A DNA stretch of 35,450 bases from Schoenoplectus triqueter (taxonomy: Eukaryota; Streptophyta; Magnoliopsida; Poales; Cyperaceae), in contig CAXKVV010000024.1 of NCBI GenBank assembly GCA_964058805.1, positions 1 through 35,450 of the forward strand, written 5' to 3'. How positions within the stretch are numbered: position 1 is the stretch's first letter; each line of letters opens with the position of its first letter. A program made the position numbers and the translations under genes. The notes under the pieces were generated by a model. That model made no database searches, was not told the DNA's origin, and saw only the letters and a program-made list of their open reading frames with translations. This document shows, in pieces, positions 12,434-22,019 of the stretch.

Positions 12434-12493
12434 CTTTCATTTCTCACATACCCCAATTTATTTGGGACTAAAGGCTTTGTTCTTGTTGTTGTA
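12434..12493 (+). mobile_element. Non-LTR retroelement 3' tail with (TTG)n, copy 1
   Basis: The stretch ACCCCAATTTATTTGGGACT followed by AAAGGCTTTG and a TTG-rich end is a common tail of plant non-LTR retroelements (RTE-clade LINEs or derived SINEs). It lies in an intron of the FAD oxidoreductase pseudogene. Two related tails, in the opposite orientation, are at 13741-13807 and 32048-32110. Confidence 0.6.
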
Positions 12494-13535
12494 TCTTTGC
12501 ATGATTTGATAAATATCATTTGTTATTCAGGAAGTAGCCGTCAGTTCTGTGGATTTTCTAGAGAAATAGATAAATATATTGTTGAGTGTATATAGAACCG
12601 AGCTGGGGATTTCTTTCCAAATTTAAAATCAGTATCACTTGATTCTAGCATGAACCAGCAAGTCAGAGTTGGTCATCGTCCTTATCGTAAGCCTGTCCCT
12701 TCTCTATTCTTGTCTAACTATTTTTCAAAATGTACATTTTGTTTGAAGTGTATTTTTCATAAGGTATGTCTTCGTAATTCATAGTTGCACGTCGTTCCCT
12801 GTTTGTTCTTAGTTTCCGATGGCAAGCCAGTAATTGGGCCCATTCCTGATACACCAAATGTTTTTTTCTGGCAGCTGGACATGAAGGAAGTGGACTTAGC
12901 TTGGTATGAAACTGAACTTTGGCTTTTGGTATTTACCAGTCAGATTGGCATATCAATGCTGGTTGAAGTCCTAATTAACACCACTGTATCAAATTTTGAC
13001 ATACTGTACCTTTCGATTTCAACAATTTTCTGGTACAACTCTTGGATGTATGCTTATTTTCTGATCTTTACTACTATATTTCAGGCTATGGCAACTGCTG
13101 AGATGGTGTCTGACGTGATTATAGGAAACCCTACGAACGTGGATCCCAAACCTTTCTCCATACATGGTTGATTTTCTGGTAACTTATGATGTATTTTTGT
13201 TAACATTAGTCTTGTTCTTTGTGTCAAATATCCAGTTTTCCTTCTATAATCTGTCAGGTTCTAAGGTAGGATGTTCATTTTTTGTACTTGCAGTAACTAA
13301 AACCTACAGCTGATTTTGTGATCTATTAATTTTAAATAAAAGCTCTAGAATCACGGAAAAGTACACATGATATATCAGAAGGAAAAAGAAATGCAACCAT
13401 TGTATATGAGACGGAATTCATTGAGATAATACATTGGTGTTCAAAAAAAGACAGGCAAAGAAAGAAGATTGAATTGGATAGGTCAAAAAAGGCTTTCTGC
13501 TCTGTATGAAACTTAATCAGCAAATTCTGTTTGGT

Positions 13536-14157
13536 TTATCTTCTGGCTTTGTGTCTTCGCATCTTGCAAGGATGCATCACTACCTTTAAATAGTTTGTGG
13601 CTGAGTGAAAAAAATGCGCTTTTGAAAACTGGCGTGAAGCATTTCTCCAGTCAGACCCTGATTTCATCATTAGCTTAAACTCCTGGTAGCTAATCTTTCC
13701 ATTTGGTCCTAAGTTTAAAAGAATAAGCTAACAAAAGCAATACAACAACAACAATAAAGGTCTTTAGTTCCAAACAAATTGGGGTAGGCTAGAAATGAAA
13801 CCCGACTAGAGTCCCAAACAAACCTTGGCTTGACTCTGGAACTCTGGACACAACACTGGACTCTAGTTGCTAGTAAAGTATGTTCATTGTTTGCAAAAGA
13901 ATTCTGAATAGTTAGATTAACAAACTAACATTGTCCTTGTCGACATCAGAAATGATCTCTTTGGTGGTTTGCTCATCAGGTCCTAGATCACCCTCTAGGG
14001 CTTCCCTCAGCTCATCGACCTCGATGAAGCCACTGCCATCTTTATCGAAGTACTCAAAGGCCTTTGAGAGATGCTCTTCGCTCCCTATTTTCTTCAGGTG
14101 CACTGACACTGTCACAAACACATCACAATCTAGTGTTCCATTTCCATCTATGCCGGC
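13536..14157 (-). pseudogene. CDPK gene fragment (last two exons, EF-hand region)
   Basis: Read on the minus strand, exon 14157-13930 is preceded by an AG acceptor and followed by a GT donor. It encodes 76 residues of a calcium-dependent protein kinase calmodulin-like domain, including [14 protein letters not shown] and an intact EF-hand loop [12 protein letters not shown]. The preceding EF-hand has lost two calcium ligands (loop [12 protein letters not shown], where D and E are usual at positions 1 and 12). The second exon, 13708-13536, encodes [20 protein letters not shown] and [11 protein letters not shown] before a divergent tail and a TAA stop. The exon junction carries about five extra bases compared with GATGGAAAG, which breaks the frame. 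No kinase domain, junction domain or earlier EF-hand lies upstream on this strand. The intron between the two exons holds a non-LTR tail. Confidence 0.82.
13741..13807 (-). mobile_element. Non-LTR retroelement 3' tail with (TTG)n, copy 2
   Basis: In reverse complement it reads through TTTCATTTCTAGCCTACCCC, AATTTGTTTGGAACTAAAGA and a TTG run. It matches the tails at 12434-12493 and 32048-32110. It lies in the intron of the CDPK fragment in the same orientation as that relic. No reverse transcriptase or SINE head is attached. Confidence 0.65.
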
Positions 14158-14524
14158 CTGTATTTTTGCATTTTGTTATTTAATTATATGACAGGGTTGA
14201 CACACCATCACATTTTGTTTTTCCTGGGTGTTTGTGTGAGCCTGACAGTAAGAGTATATGTTTTAGACCAAAAAAAAAAAAGAGGGGCAAGGCTCAGGAC
14301 TTATGGATTTCTAGTCTCTGAGCTGTTCAGTGTGATATGGTGGTAAATATACGGCACGACATGATGAGCCATGAATTTAGAATACTACCCACTCTGCTTC
14401 TATTCTAATATGTATGCTCCTGCGCTGGTTTTTAACTTGGAAGGTGATGGGCCGATTGACGGCTTTGAACCATTCACATTTCATGATGAGCTGAAAACAG
14501 GCTTCTCTCTTTCTGAGAAAGTGT

Positions 14525-15115
14525 CCAATTTTATTCGTGATTCGGTTTGAAAAATAATAAAAATTATTCGATTCGTATTTGAAGATATCCATATCTGAAA
14601 AATTTTAACGGATAAGAATACGATTTGACTATTACGTATTTATATTCATCCGTTTAGCTCTTATCTAATATTATCCTAAAGTATCCGATTCGATATTATC
14701 CAATTTTATTCAAATGCATATCCAAAAAAATCACATTATATATTTTTTAATTATATTTTTTTACATACATTACAAATGTAACTAATTTTATACATAATTT
14801 GTGTTAATGTATCATTTTTTTTATAATTCATTGATATATTTGAACTACCAATATAATGATAATTAGTATTTAACTTCTATAATTAATATTTAATTTTTAT
14901 AATTAATAATTTTATCAAAAATAGTATGCAATTATTTTACAATGATATATATAATATTTTTACTTAATATCCGAAATATATCCGTATTCGTATATATATC
15001 TGTTCGATATTCGTTGAATATCCAATCCGTATATGACTATTTGTATCCGAAAAATTATATCAAATATAGATATGATAAGATCATTATCTGTCTATATCTG
15101 ATCCGTTTGCAACCT
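14525..15115 (-). mobile_element. Repeat rich in TATCCGAA/TTCGGATA motifs
   Basis: The segment carries many diverged ATCCGAA, ATTCGTAT and ATATCC words. In reverse complement its end reads CTAGGTTGCAAACGGATCAG, which resembles the start of a repeat widespread in plant genomes (TAGGGTTGCAAACGGATCGG). It is non-coding and AT-rich. The left boundary is approximate, no target duplication was found, and the class is uncertain. Confidence 0.5.
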
Positions 15116-15344
15116 AGATAAAGACTCCATAGTATTTTATTATTTTATCAATCAATTCTAGTGAAGTGTTTGGCGAAATGCTGGATGGAAGAAATGTCTA
15201 GTTGTCTACACTAAGGACAAGGTAGGATTAAAGGAAAAAAAATTGGAAATTATAATACATTATTCTGATAATTTTAAATAATGTGTATTATAAAAAATGT
15301 TACTGAATAGAATTCAGCATTCTAAATTAAAGATCCTTTATGTA

Positions 15345-15751
15345 TAGTGGAGGATTTTTAACAATTTTGGCAATGAATTTTTAAATAAATATTAAAAAAA
15401 TCATAAATATGTTCTTTTATTTATAGATTGATAGTGTTCTAAATTTTATATAATTTCATTATTATTTGATAGTCTATTAAAAGTCGTTAAGCATCAGATT
15501 GCTGTTCACATTAAGTTGTGTCCATCAAATCCCAACTATATTTTTAAATTAAAATAATTACAAATTATATAAAATTTTGATGGTATTTGATGGACTACCA
15601 AACGATAATGAAATTACATAAAAATTTAAAATATTATCAATTTATAAGTAAAATAATATATCTATATTTTTTTATTTTTAAATTTTTTAATATTTATTTA
15701 AAAATTTATTATCAAAATTATCAAAATAACCCATTGTCAAGAGATCCACCC
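15345..15751. mobile_element. MITE family A, copy 2 (rearranged)
   Basis: The right half closely follows copies 1 and 3, ending ATTGTCAAGAGATCCACCC at 15751. The left end is degraded: AGTGGAGGATTTTTAACAAT replaces the conserved GGGTGGGATC start and some following bases. The centre has about 55 extra bases (roughly 15486-15540) absent from the other copies. No matching target duplication was found, unlike the other two copies. Confidence 0.75.
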
Positions 15752-16098
15752 TTTAGAAAATTTGAAGGCTCAACTCTTTCTGTACTTTGTAATTGTGAAA
15801 TTTATGGAGGTAAATATAAACTGAAAGAAAGAACCAATGACAAATGACAAAAGTAAAAAAAAAAAAAATAATTCGCATATGATCCATTCGACATTCCACC
15901 TGAGCGCATGCTGCCCATCCATCTTTTTTATTATTATCCTGAAATGAAACGCCTTCTTCTCCATTGTTATTATGGATTAGAAGCTCACTCCCTTATGCGA
16001 GAAGCATGAATTATGAATACTTCGACTAGAAGGAAGATTCTCAGTTACTCAGCAAACTAGAGGGAAGGAAGAAACGGCGTAACTCAATTGGACATAAG

Positions 16099-16339
16099 GT
16101 GGGTCTCTTTCGAGTTTCAACTCTGTCTCCTCATGCTCATAAGGTGTTTGATGGAAAGGCTCCCTCAAGTAAAGCCATCATTTCCTTTTCTTTTCCGCGT
16201 TTAATGATGTGCCTTGATGAACCCGCTAAATGTGTTGTTGAAAATGTTTTATGCATGTTTATAAAAAAAAGGAGATGAATATTTATTGAACTTCTGTCCT
16301 ACAAAAAAAATATATTATTCAGATTGGTACTTCCCACAG
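16099..16339 (+). other. Probable 5'-UTR intron of the decarboxylase gene
   Basis: GACATAAG|GTGGGT at 16098/16099 is a reasonable donor, and CTTCCCACAG at 16339 is a strong acceptor one base before the ATG at 16341. Removing the segment would place a non-coding leader exon directly before the start codon. It is inferred from splice-site sequence only; transcript data would settle it. Confidence 0.5.
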
Positions 16340-16340
16340 G

Positions 16341-17918
16341 ATGAATTTTCTCTACCCTGCTACAAAGCCACTCTGCATTGCTTCTTCAAAACCACATCAG
16401 ATTACAAAGCCAGAACGAACCCGCTTTGATTCTCTACCCAGATTTAACCAATCCATAAGTACCCCATTAGTTGAAGCTCTACAGACAAATGCCAATGAAC
16501 AAGTCGCGTGTTTCCACTTCCCCGGCCACAACCGTGGCAAGGCAGCACCTCCTTCTCTTTTGCCTCTTATCGGCTCGCATCCATTTGTCCATGATCTGCC
16601 TGAATTGCCCGAGCTGGATGACCTCTTCTCACCTCAAGGACGGATACTAGAGGCACAGAATCTGGCTTCTGAGCTTTTTGGTGCCCATACAACTTGGTTT
16701 CTCGTTAATGGAAGCACCTGTGGGGTCCATGCAGCTATAATGGCTACATGTAACCCAGGTGATACTCTTATCTTGCCTCGAAACTCACACCTGTCAGCCA
16801 CCTCTGGTATGGTTCTGACTGGTGCAATACCAAAATATATCATGCCAGTTTATAATTCCAATTGGGATGTTGCTGGTGGAGTCAGTGTGTCAGAGGTACA
16901 AAGGGTTGTACAAGAAGTAGAGAGGGGAGGTGGTAAAGTAGGAGCTGTTTTAGTGACCTCTCCTACCTATCATGGCATCTGTAGTAACTTGGAAGAGATA
17001 GTGAGGATATGCCACAGTTTGGGTATCCCGGTAATCGCTGATGAGGCTCACGGGGCTCACTTTAGGTTTAACAAGGCTTTCCCGAGATCAGCTTTAGAGC
17101 AAGGTGCTGATTTAACAGTGCAATCAACACATAAGGTTCTTTCTTCCTTGACCCAATCTTCCATGCTACATTTATCAGGTGATTCAGTTGACCCAGGTAA
17201 GGTTAGCAGATGCCTTCAATTGCTTCAAAGCTCAAGCCCCAGTTATCTCCTTCTTGCCTCTTTAGATGCTGCTAGGGCTCAAATAGCGGATAACATGACC
17301 ATATTTGACCGAACCTTGGATTTGTCCTTAGAAGCTAAAAACCTGATTCGAGAAATACCGGGTATTACTTTACTGGATTTATCTGATTTTGGATTAAATT
17401 TCTGCGAAATGGATCCTTTGCGTATTACAGTTGGGACCTCACATCTTGACTTATCTGGTCATGTTGCAGATGATATATTATACGAATATTACAAGATAGT
17501 TCCGGAGCTTGTCGGAACCCAGTCTTTGACATTTGCATTTAATCTAGGAACCAGGCATATAGATGTAGAGAGGCTTATTCTGGGGTTGAAGTATTTGTCA
17601 GATAAATTCTTTCATGAAAACTCCAAAATAATATGTAATGGAAAAAATCATTCATTTAAATTGTTTGAGAGCAGCCAAATGGAATTGACTCCTAGAGATG
17701 CATTCTTTTCTAAGAAGAGGAGAGTGATTATAGAAGATAGCATAGGTCAGATATGTGGTGAATTAATTTCCACATATCCACCTGGTATTCCATTGCTTAT
17801 TCCAGGTGAGGTTATAACAGAGGATGCCTTGACATATTTGTTGGATGCACAGAAGGAAGGTGCAATTGTTAGTGGTGCAGCTGATAAGGCACTTTGTTCG
17901 ATAACTGTGTGTGATTAG
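16341..17918 (+). CDS. Orn/Lys/Arg decarboxylase, bacterial fold-I type, possibly plastidial
   Basis: A single uninterrupted reading frame of 525 aa. The first 35 or so residues are basic, hydroxylated and almost free of acids (MNFLYPATKPLCIASSKPHQ), which suggests an organellar transit peptide. The PLP-dependent major domain shows FHFPGHNRGK (58-67), VNGSTCGVHA (122-131, phosphate binding), RNSH (147-150, ring-stacking His150), SPTYHG (207-212), DEAHGAH (234-240, Asp234 facing the pyridine nitrogen), and STHK (262-265, Schiff-base Lys265). The C-terminal Orn/Lys/Arg decarboxylase domain includes YPPGIPLLIPGE near residue 475. Members decarboxylate lysine, ornithine or arginine; substrate cannot be read from sequence. 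This family is distinct from the fold-III arginine and ornithine decarboxylases of the main plant polyamine route. All catalytic residues are present. An AATAAA lies about 50 bases after the stop. Confidence 0.95.
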   Translation: MNFLYPATKPLCIASSKPHQITKPERTRFDSLPRFNQSISTPLVEALQTNANEQVACFHFPGHNRGKAAPPSLLPLIGSHPFVHDLPELPELDDLFSPQGRILEAQNLASELFGAHTTWFLVNGSTCGVHAAIMATCNPGDTLILPRNSHLSATSGMVLTGAIPKYIMPVYNSNWDVAGGVSVSEVQRVVQEVERGGGKVGAVLVTSPTYHGICSNLEEIVRICHSLGIPVIADEAHGAHFRFNKAFPRSALEQGADLTVQSTHKVLSSLTQSSMLHLSGDSVDPGKVSRCLQLLQSSSPSYLLLASLDAARAQIADNMTIFDRTLDLSLEAKNLIREIPGITLLDLSDFGLNFCEMDPLRITVGTSHLDLSGHVADDILYEYYKIVPELVGTQSLTFAFNLGTRHIDVERLILGLKYLSDKFFHENSKIICNGKNHSFKLFESSQMELTPRDAFFSKKRRVIIEDSIGQICGELISTYPPGIPLLIPGEVITEDALTYLLDAQKEGAIVSGAADKALCSITVCD

Positions 17919-18137
17919 TGAATTATACACATGCACTTCGTGCATGAATTTGCAAGATTTTGGATATGTCAATAATAAATTATGACTTAATTGATCGGTG
18001 GTGTGGTTGTTTTATGAGCAAGACATTCTTTTACTCAACTAAATGCTGAATCAGAAATTGAGGTTGTATACTTGTATTGGGCTTTCTTGATGAATTGAGA
18101 CCTTGAGTTTTGATATGATATTCAATCCAAATGAAAT

Positions 18138-18720
18138 TCAGGAAGTTACATTGCTGATGGCTTCTGGTATTAGTTTGGTAATTATACTCGTAATCCACAT
18201 TGTTTGTGAGCCAGTGGGGCCAATTTGTTCAGAATAGTAATTCCCCAATTCATAACGGATAATCAACATCCGGCTTTCATAATCATCCTTCCCATTCCAT
18301 CTGGTAAAGTAGACACAGTTTCCCTCAACTCCACTATAATTAGTGGCAGACAAGCAAAACCCACTATTATCGGCATTCAAGAATATCATCAGATCTCTGA
18401 TGTCAGTCAACTTCATCCATCGAGAGGGTTCTGCTTTTCATGAAGGCAGTACACCTCAAACCAGCGTTTCATCAGTGGTATATAATCATACTTACTGTGT
18501 TAGATAGCGTTGTTGAATTGCGAACATTTCGCTGCCTCCCTCACCCAGGCAAAACTCAAGAGAAATCAGCTGAAACATTGTTATTTGGGAGATTCATGTC
18601 GAACTGGATTCTGGGGATCAAGTCCACAACTGTTATGTAACCACTATCAGGGACCAGGGATACTGAGGAATAGCCTTCCTTTGTGGTGCGCTTCGACACA
18701 GCATCGAATTGGGATTAATA
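18138..18720 (-). pseudogene. DUF295 / F-box (KIB-like) gene relic
   Basis: On the minus strand the clearest segment (18416-18138) reads MKLTDIRDLMIFLNADNSGF then CLSATNYSGVEGNCVYFT, matching the DUF295 pattern (aliphatic-FLG-x-NxSF-x-LSA-x-x-xPG-x-x-GNCIYFT), and ends QTMWITS before a stop. Just upstream, in another frame, RWFEVYCLHEKQNPLDG fits the preceding strand. Farther upstream (about 18700-18560), GYITVVDLIPRIQFDMNLP fits the N-terminal DUF295 motif. Several frameshifts and stops separate these pieces, and no F-box was found. Plant DUF295 genes form large families with many relics. Confidence 0.6.
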
Positions 18721-18729
18721 GTATTATAC

Positions 18730-20515
18730 CCAAAATCTATGATAATTAGAAGGCATAATTATGTAGTTTACAAAGTGAGAGCTTGGTAATGTATCGCTTG
18801 CATATTTAATTTAATAAATTTATGTATTAGATGGATCATCTGAAAGTTAATATCTTTTCAATTTGGATATTTATTGCATCGGATTTCCCCGCTTAAATAT
18901 TTTCTAAGACAATAGACAACAGCCCGAGAAAGGTTTTCTAACCATAGTACTAGTAATCTTAGGCCAGTTTCTTTATGAAATGACAGCCTCCTTGCCAAAA
19001 ATGTATTAATTACGATTCAGATTCAGAAAAACCGAACTACACAATTAAATAAATAAAATATTTTAGAATACAATAAAAAACTAAAATTTGATTGGTTGCG
19101 ACTATTACAAAAGAAAGGAGGCTTTAATTTCTTGGTTGCTCCATGAATAAACTCCGAAATTCATCTACAGTTGATTTTATCCTTGTTGATCCCAAAAAAG
19201 TTCTCCGTATATATTTACTATCCTCGGAATTCCAATTGTAAATTTATTTTTGTCAGTTCGCTAAATAAACATTTGCTCTAAAGCAACATAAAAAGTAGGC
19301 TGGAACAGTTGAAGCATTTTATGCGCAATTTTGTCTCTCTTTCGACAGTGAGAATTTTAAGGTACGATAGGCCTACAGCTTCGTGGTATCATGATCCCTG
19401 CATGAAGGCAAGGTTCACGCCAGCACAAATATGATAAGCTACATAAAATGAAATTAAGCATAATTAAATGGATAACTGGAGACTTCAAGCATACAAAATA
19501 TAAACCAACACTTGAAAGTTGAAACAGGCCTGATGAGACTATTTAAAGCAATTTTAGAAAGTACTATTTCTGATCAGGCTCAGTAATTTTAGAATAATCT
19601 TGATCAAAATTATCACTCTCCCAATATCTGTCAGTCAATTAAAATAGAGCAGTACTATGTCTACGTGCTTTTTTTCTTATTGATTATTGAAATACAGAAC
19701 ACAGAAGATTTACTCCCATAAGCACCAGTTCACACTTGAAAGATTTACTCCCATCTTCTGTATGCAGTCATAGCAATAGCATGTTCTGAGTTTATTCCAA
19801 ATATGCACATATTTCTATAAAGAAATATATACAAAGAAAATTCAACTACAACAGATAACAAACTTCAGAATTAAATAAATTATTTGAAGATAAACTAATA
19901 AAGAAAAATCTTGTTTGCCCATATTTTATCATGAGCTGAGAACTGCAACTTTCCAACTAACAGTTTTATTTTGCATGTAACCACAATATTTGGGTAACAT
20001 TACATTAGGCCATAAGATATCAGCCATAATACAATGAAATAAATAATTAATCTCTTATATAAATGTTTAGTTTGCATTACTAAATTACATGTACAGGGAG
20101 TTTTTCAGGAAATATGCCCGTACATAGTAAAAGCTGTCTGGTATGGACTGCTACTAGATCTGATAAGTCCAACATGCAGATGCAGAAAATTTTTGTAGAA
20201 CCAACTTCTACTGATCTCAATGCATTGAGAGCATGACCACTAAATTAATGTAAGATAAAGAAAGTCTTTTAATTGAACTCCCAAAATTTGAATTGTGGTC
20301 CAAAAAATTTTAATAGTTTTTCCATTGGCTCCCTACCTACTGGATATAGTGAAAAATGAATGAAAATCCTACACGAACAATAACTTAAGCAAATACAAAT
20401 GCCCATTTAATAGAAGAAAAAAGACTTCACTGAAAGATGAAAGATATCTCATACGCTAAGTCACACCATGTCAGTGCAGACCAATATTAAGAGTACCATT
20501 TAAGAGTGCCTATGG
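18730..20515. other. Intergenic region, including the CDC123 3' flank
   Basis: No gene is supported. The part next to 20515 is presumably the 3' UTR of the minus-strand CDC123 gene. A small feature lies at 19702-19759: AGATTTACTCCCAT occurs twice 35 bases apart, bracketed by CAGAAGA and TCTTCTG, giving a short imperfect hairpin. Nothing else stands out. Confidence 0.4.
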
Positions 20516-21559
20516 TCAATCTTCTCCGGAGGTCATTTGGCTTCTAATCTCCAATTCAGCTTTTCTGAAAAACTCATCCCATCCACCCTGTTCACTCATA
20601 TCCAGATAATCATACGGCACTGCAGTTTTCATACCTGGTCTTACCCCAGAAGAACTCTCCACTAGCCTCAGCTCTACATCATCTCTCTCTTGTTCCAATT
20701 CTTCCCATTCAAACAAGAGAGGCAAGGTGAAACCTCCCCAAGGGTTGAAATCAACCAGGATCACCTTCATCTTTTTCTCAGTTAAATATACATCAAAGGT
20801 GTAATTTGTAGACTCAAAAACAGGTTTTACTATTTGATCGAAGAAATCACAGATCAAATCGACAATTTTGTCCTGTTGGGTGAGAAGAGAAGGATAAAAG
20901 GCTGTAACTTCTCGCTGAGAGATGGCTACCAGATTGTGTTCTCGAACAAAGCAGCGGAATTCTAATTCAGGTCTGATATCAGGAACCCACTTTCTCAAAG
21001 CCAGGAAGAATTGGAAGTCAATTAGGTTTGGTTTGTGATCAGCATAGTCTTGGGAGGAAGGAAGCGCCTCAGTCAAATCATGTATAATACAATCGGAAGA
21101 GTGAAGAAGCAAACAAATCTCAGAGAAAGAGTGGCACTTGAGAGAACCGAAGGGGGACATCCAGGTGGCATCGATAGGAGCGCTCCAGTTCAACTTGGGC
21201 ACCACTCCTCCACCTAGAGCGGAGATGGATTTCTCAACCTCCAATTCCAGTCCGGGAAAAGCCGGTGCCTTGATCTCAGAACCGGAGTCGGATTCGGAGT
21301 CGGAGTCGAAATTGGAGTCGGGGTCGGGAATGGTTGAGTGGGAAGGAAATTTATGGAAAGCGGCGTTGGAAGCGGAAGCGGAGCGGGGGAGGAGGAAGGG
21401 AGCAGGGGAGGGGGAGCCATTGTCAGAAAGAGAGAGGCCCTGGAGGTAGGAGAGGAAAGAGGGGGGGAGGGGGAGGAAGAGGGTAGAGATGGTATGGGGT
21501 CGGAAAAGAGGATACCACTCATGGATCTGGCAGCGCTTCAGGTCTTCTAGAAGCACCAT
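20516..21559 (-). CDS. CDC123: Cell division cycle protein 123 homolog (eIF2 assembly factor)
   Basis: A 347-aa single-exon reading frame. The start at 21559 (MVLLEDLKRCQIHEWYPLF) matches the family N-terminus; an ATG 32 codons upstream is in frame but adds only low-complexity sequence. Family signatures include PKLNWSAPIDATWM (121-134), ELEFRCFVREHNLVAISQRE (198-217), FYPSL (221-225), YTFDVYL (253-259), and KVILVDFNPWGG (265-276), the last holding the acidic and Asn residues of the ATP-grasp metal site. A Ser/Pro-rich linker (45-80) and an acidic tract DSDSESDSGSE (85-95) separate the N-terminal segment from the catalytic core. CDC123 binds eIF2-gamma and promotes eIF2 heterotrimer assembly, supporting translation initiation. 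Length agrees with known homologs (about 330-350 aa). The GC-rich, GAGC-repeated leader lies at 21560-21600. The lack of introns is noted separately. Confidence 0.95.
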   Translation of the reverse strand: MVLLEDLKRCQIHEWYPLFRPHTISTLFLPLPPSFLSYLQGLSLSDNGSPSPAPFLLPRSASASNAAFHKFPSHSTIPDPDSNFDSDSESDSGSEIKAPAFPGLELEVEKSISALGGGVVPKLNWSAPIDATWMSPFGSLKCHSFSEICLLLHSSDCIIHDLTEALPSSQDYADHKPNLIDFQFFLALRKWVPDIRPELEFRCFVREHNLVAISQREVTAFYPSLLTQQDKIVDLICDFFDQIVKPVFESTNYTFDVYLTEKKMKVILVDFNPWGGFTLPLLFEWEELEQERDDVELRLVESSSGVRPGMKTAVPYDYLDMSEQGGWDEFFRKAELEIRSQMTSGED

Positions 21560-22019
21560 CGCCGTCGCTCGCTCGCTCGCTCTCTCGCTCTGTGATCTCT
21601 CTCGGGGGTTTACTTTATCTTCGTGGGGTTTTGCAATAGCAATTGCAAATTGCAAATTTTTGGAAAGAACGGGGAAGCCGATTTTTCCTTTAGCAACGTC
21701 GGTGTGCGAGGGAGATATCTAGAAGAGAAACCATCTTTCGGATTTTTTTTTTTTTTAGTCTAGAGAGTTTTCAAAAATTAATATAGACAATTCGTTTTAT
21801 TTAAGATGGCTGTGAAAAAAATCTAAACACAAATTTTTATATAAAAAGTTTATTATTATTAACTGATCGAATGGATTAGATAAAGTACTCAATCTGCGCA
21901 GATTTTTTTTTTGCTGTCATTCGATATCTAGAAAGGGCCAAACCTAATCCAGCTGATCTGATGCGATTTATCAGATTTGAGAGAATAAATAATCGATGTC
22001 TCTACTTCTATTTTGTTTT

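Larger units (their letters stand above)
9980..13171 (+). pseudogene. Decayed plant FAD-dependent oxidoreductase (DAO/DadA-type)
   Basis: Recognisable parts follow the order of a plant FAD-dependent oxidoreductase (DAO domain, Arabidopsis At5g48440 type, from memory). A transit-like leader starts at 9980 (MESVSTLCHLL). Then come the dinucleotide motif VVVVGAGIIGLTIARR (10140-10190), GYIWMAHKTPGTDTW (10341-10385), NLWEELAANVPSEDY (10606-10650), GSLLIGRS...GGAAFVPDD (10781-10988), and GHLLVLENF...SISMTATLDVRDNLVLG (12182-12371). The C-terminal exons are 12531-12686, 12813-12903 and 13085-13171 (AMATAEMVSDVIIGNP, stop TGA). Lesions: frameshifts in the leader and near 10247, 10385, 10850 and 12860 (extra Ts); in-frame TAG at 10890 and 12593 (likely former Trp); a 190-bp insertion at 10414. 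The exons between 10988 and 12182, which should cover the middle of the protein, were not found. Retained introns argue against a processed retrocopy. The enzyme would have been an organellar flavoprotein of unknown substrate. Confidence 0.87.

Noticed and set aside
16341..17918. Bacterial contamination or recent horizontal transfer as the source of the decarboxylase
   Set aside because: The gene is flanked by plant repeats and has a probable 5'-UTR intron and a transit-like leader. Fold-I decarboxylases of this kind are known in plants, so long-standing residence is more likely.
21035..21722. Several ORFs antisense to or out of frame with CDC123
   Set aside because: They are shadows of the Ser/Pro-rich and acidic linker of CDC123 caused by its skewed codon content.
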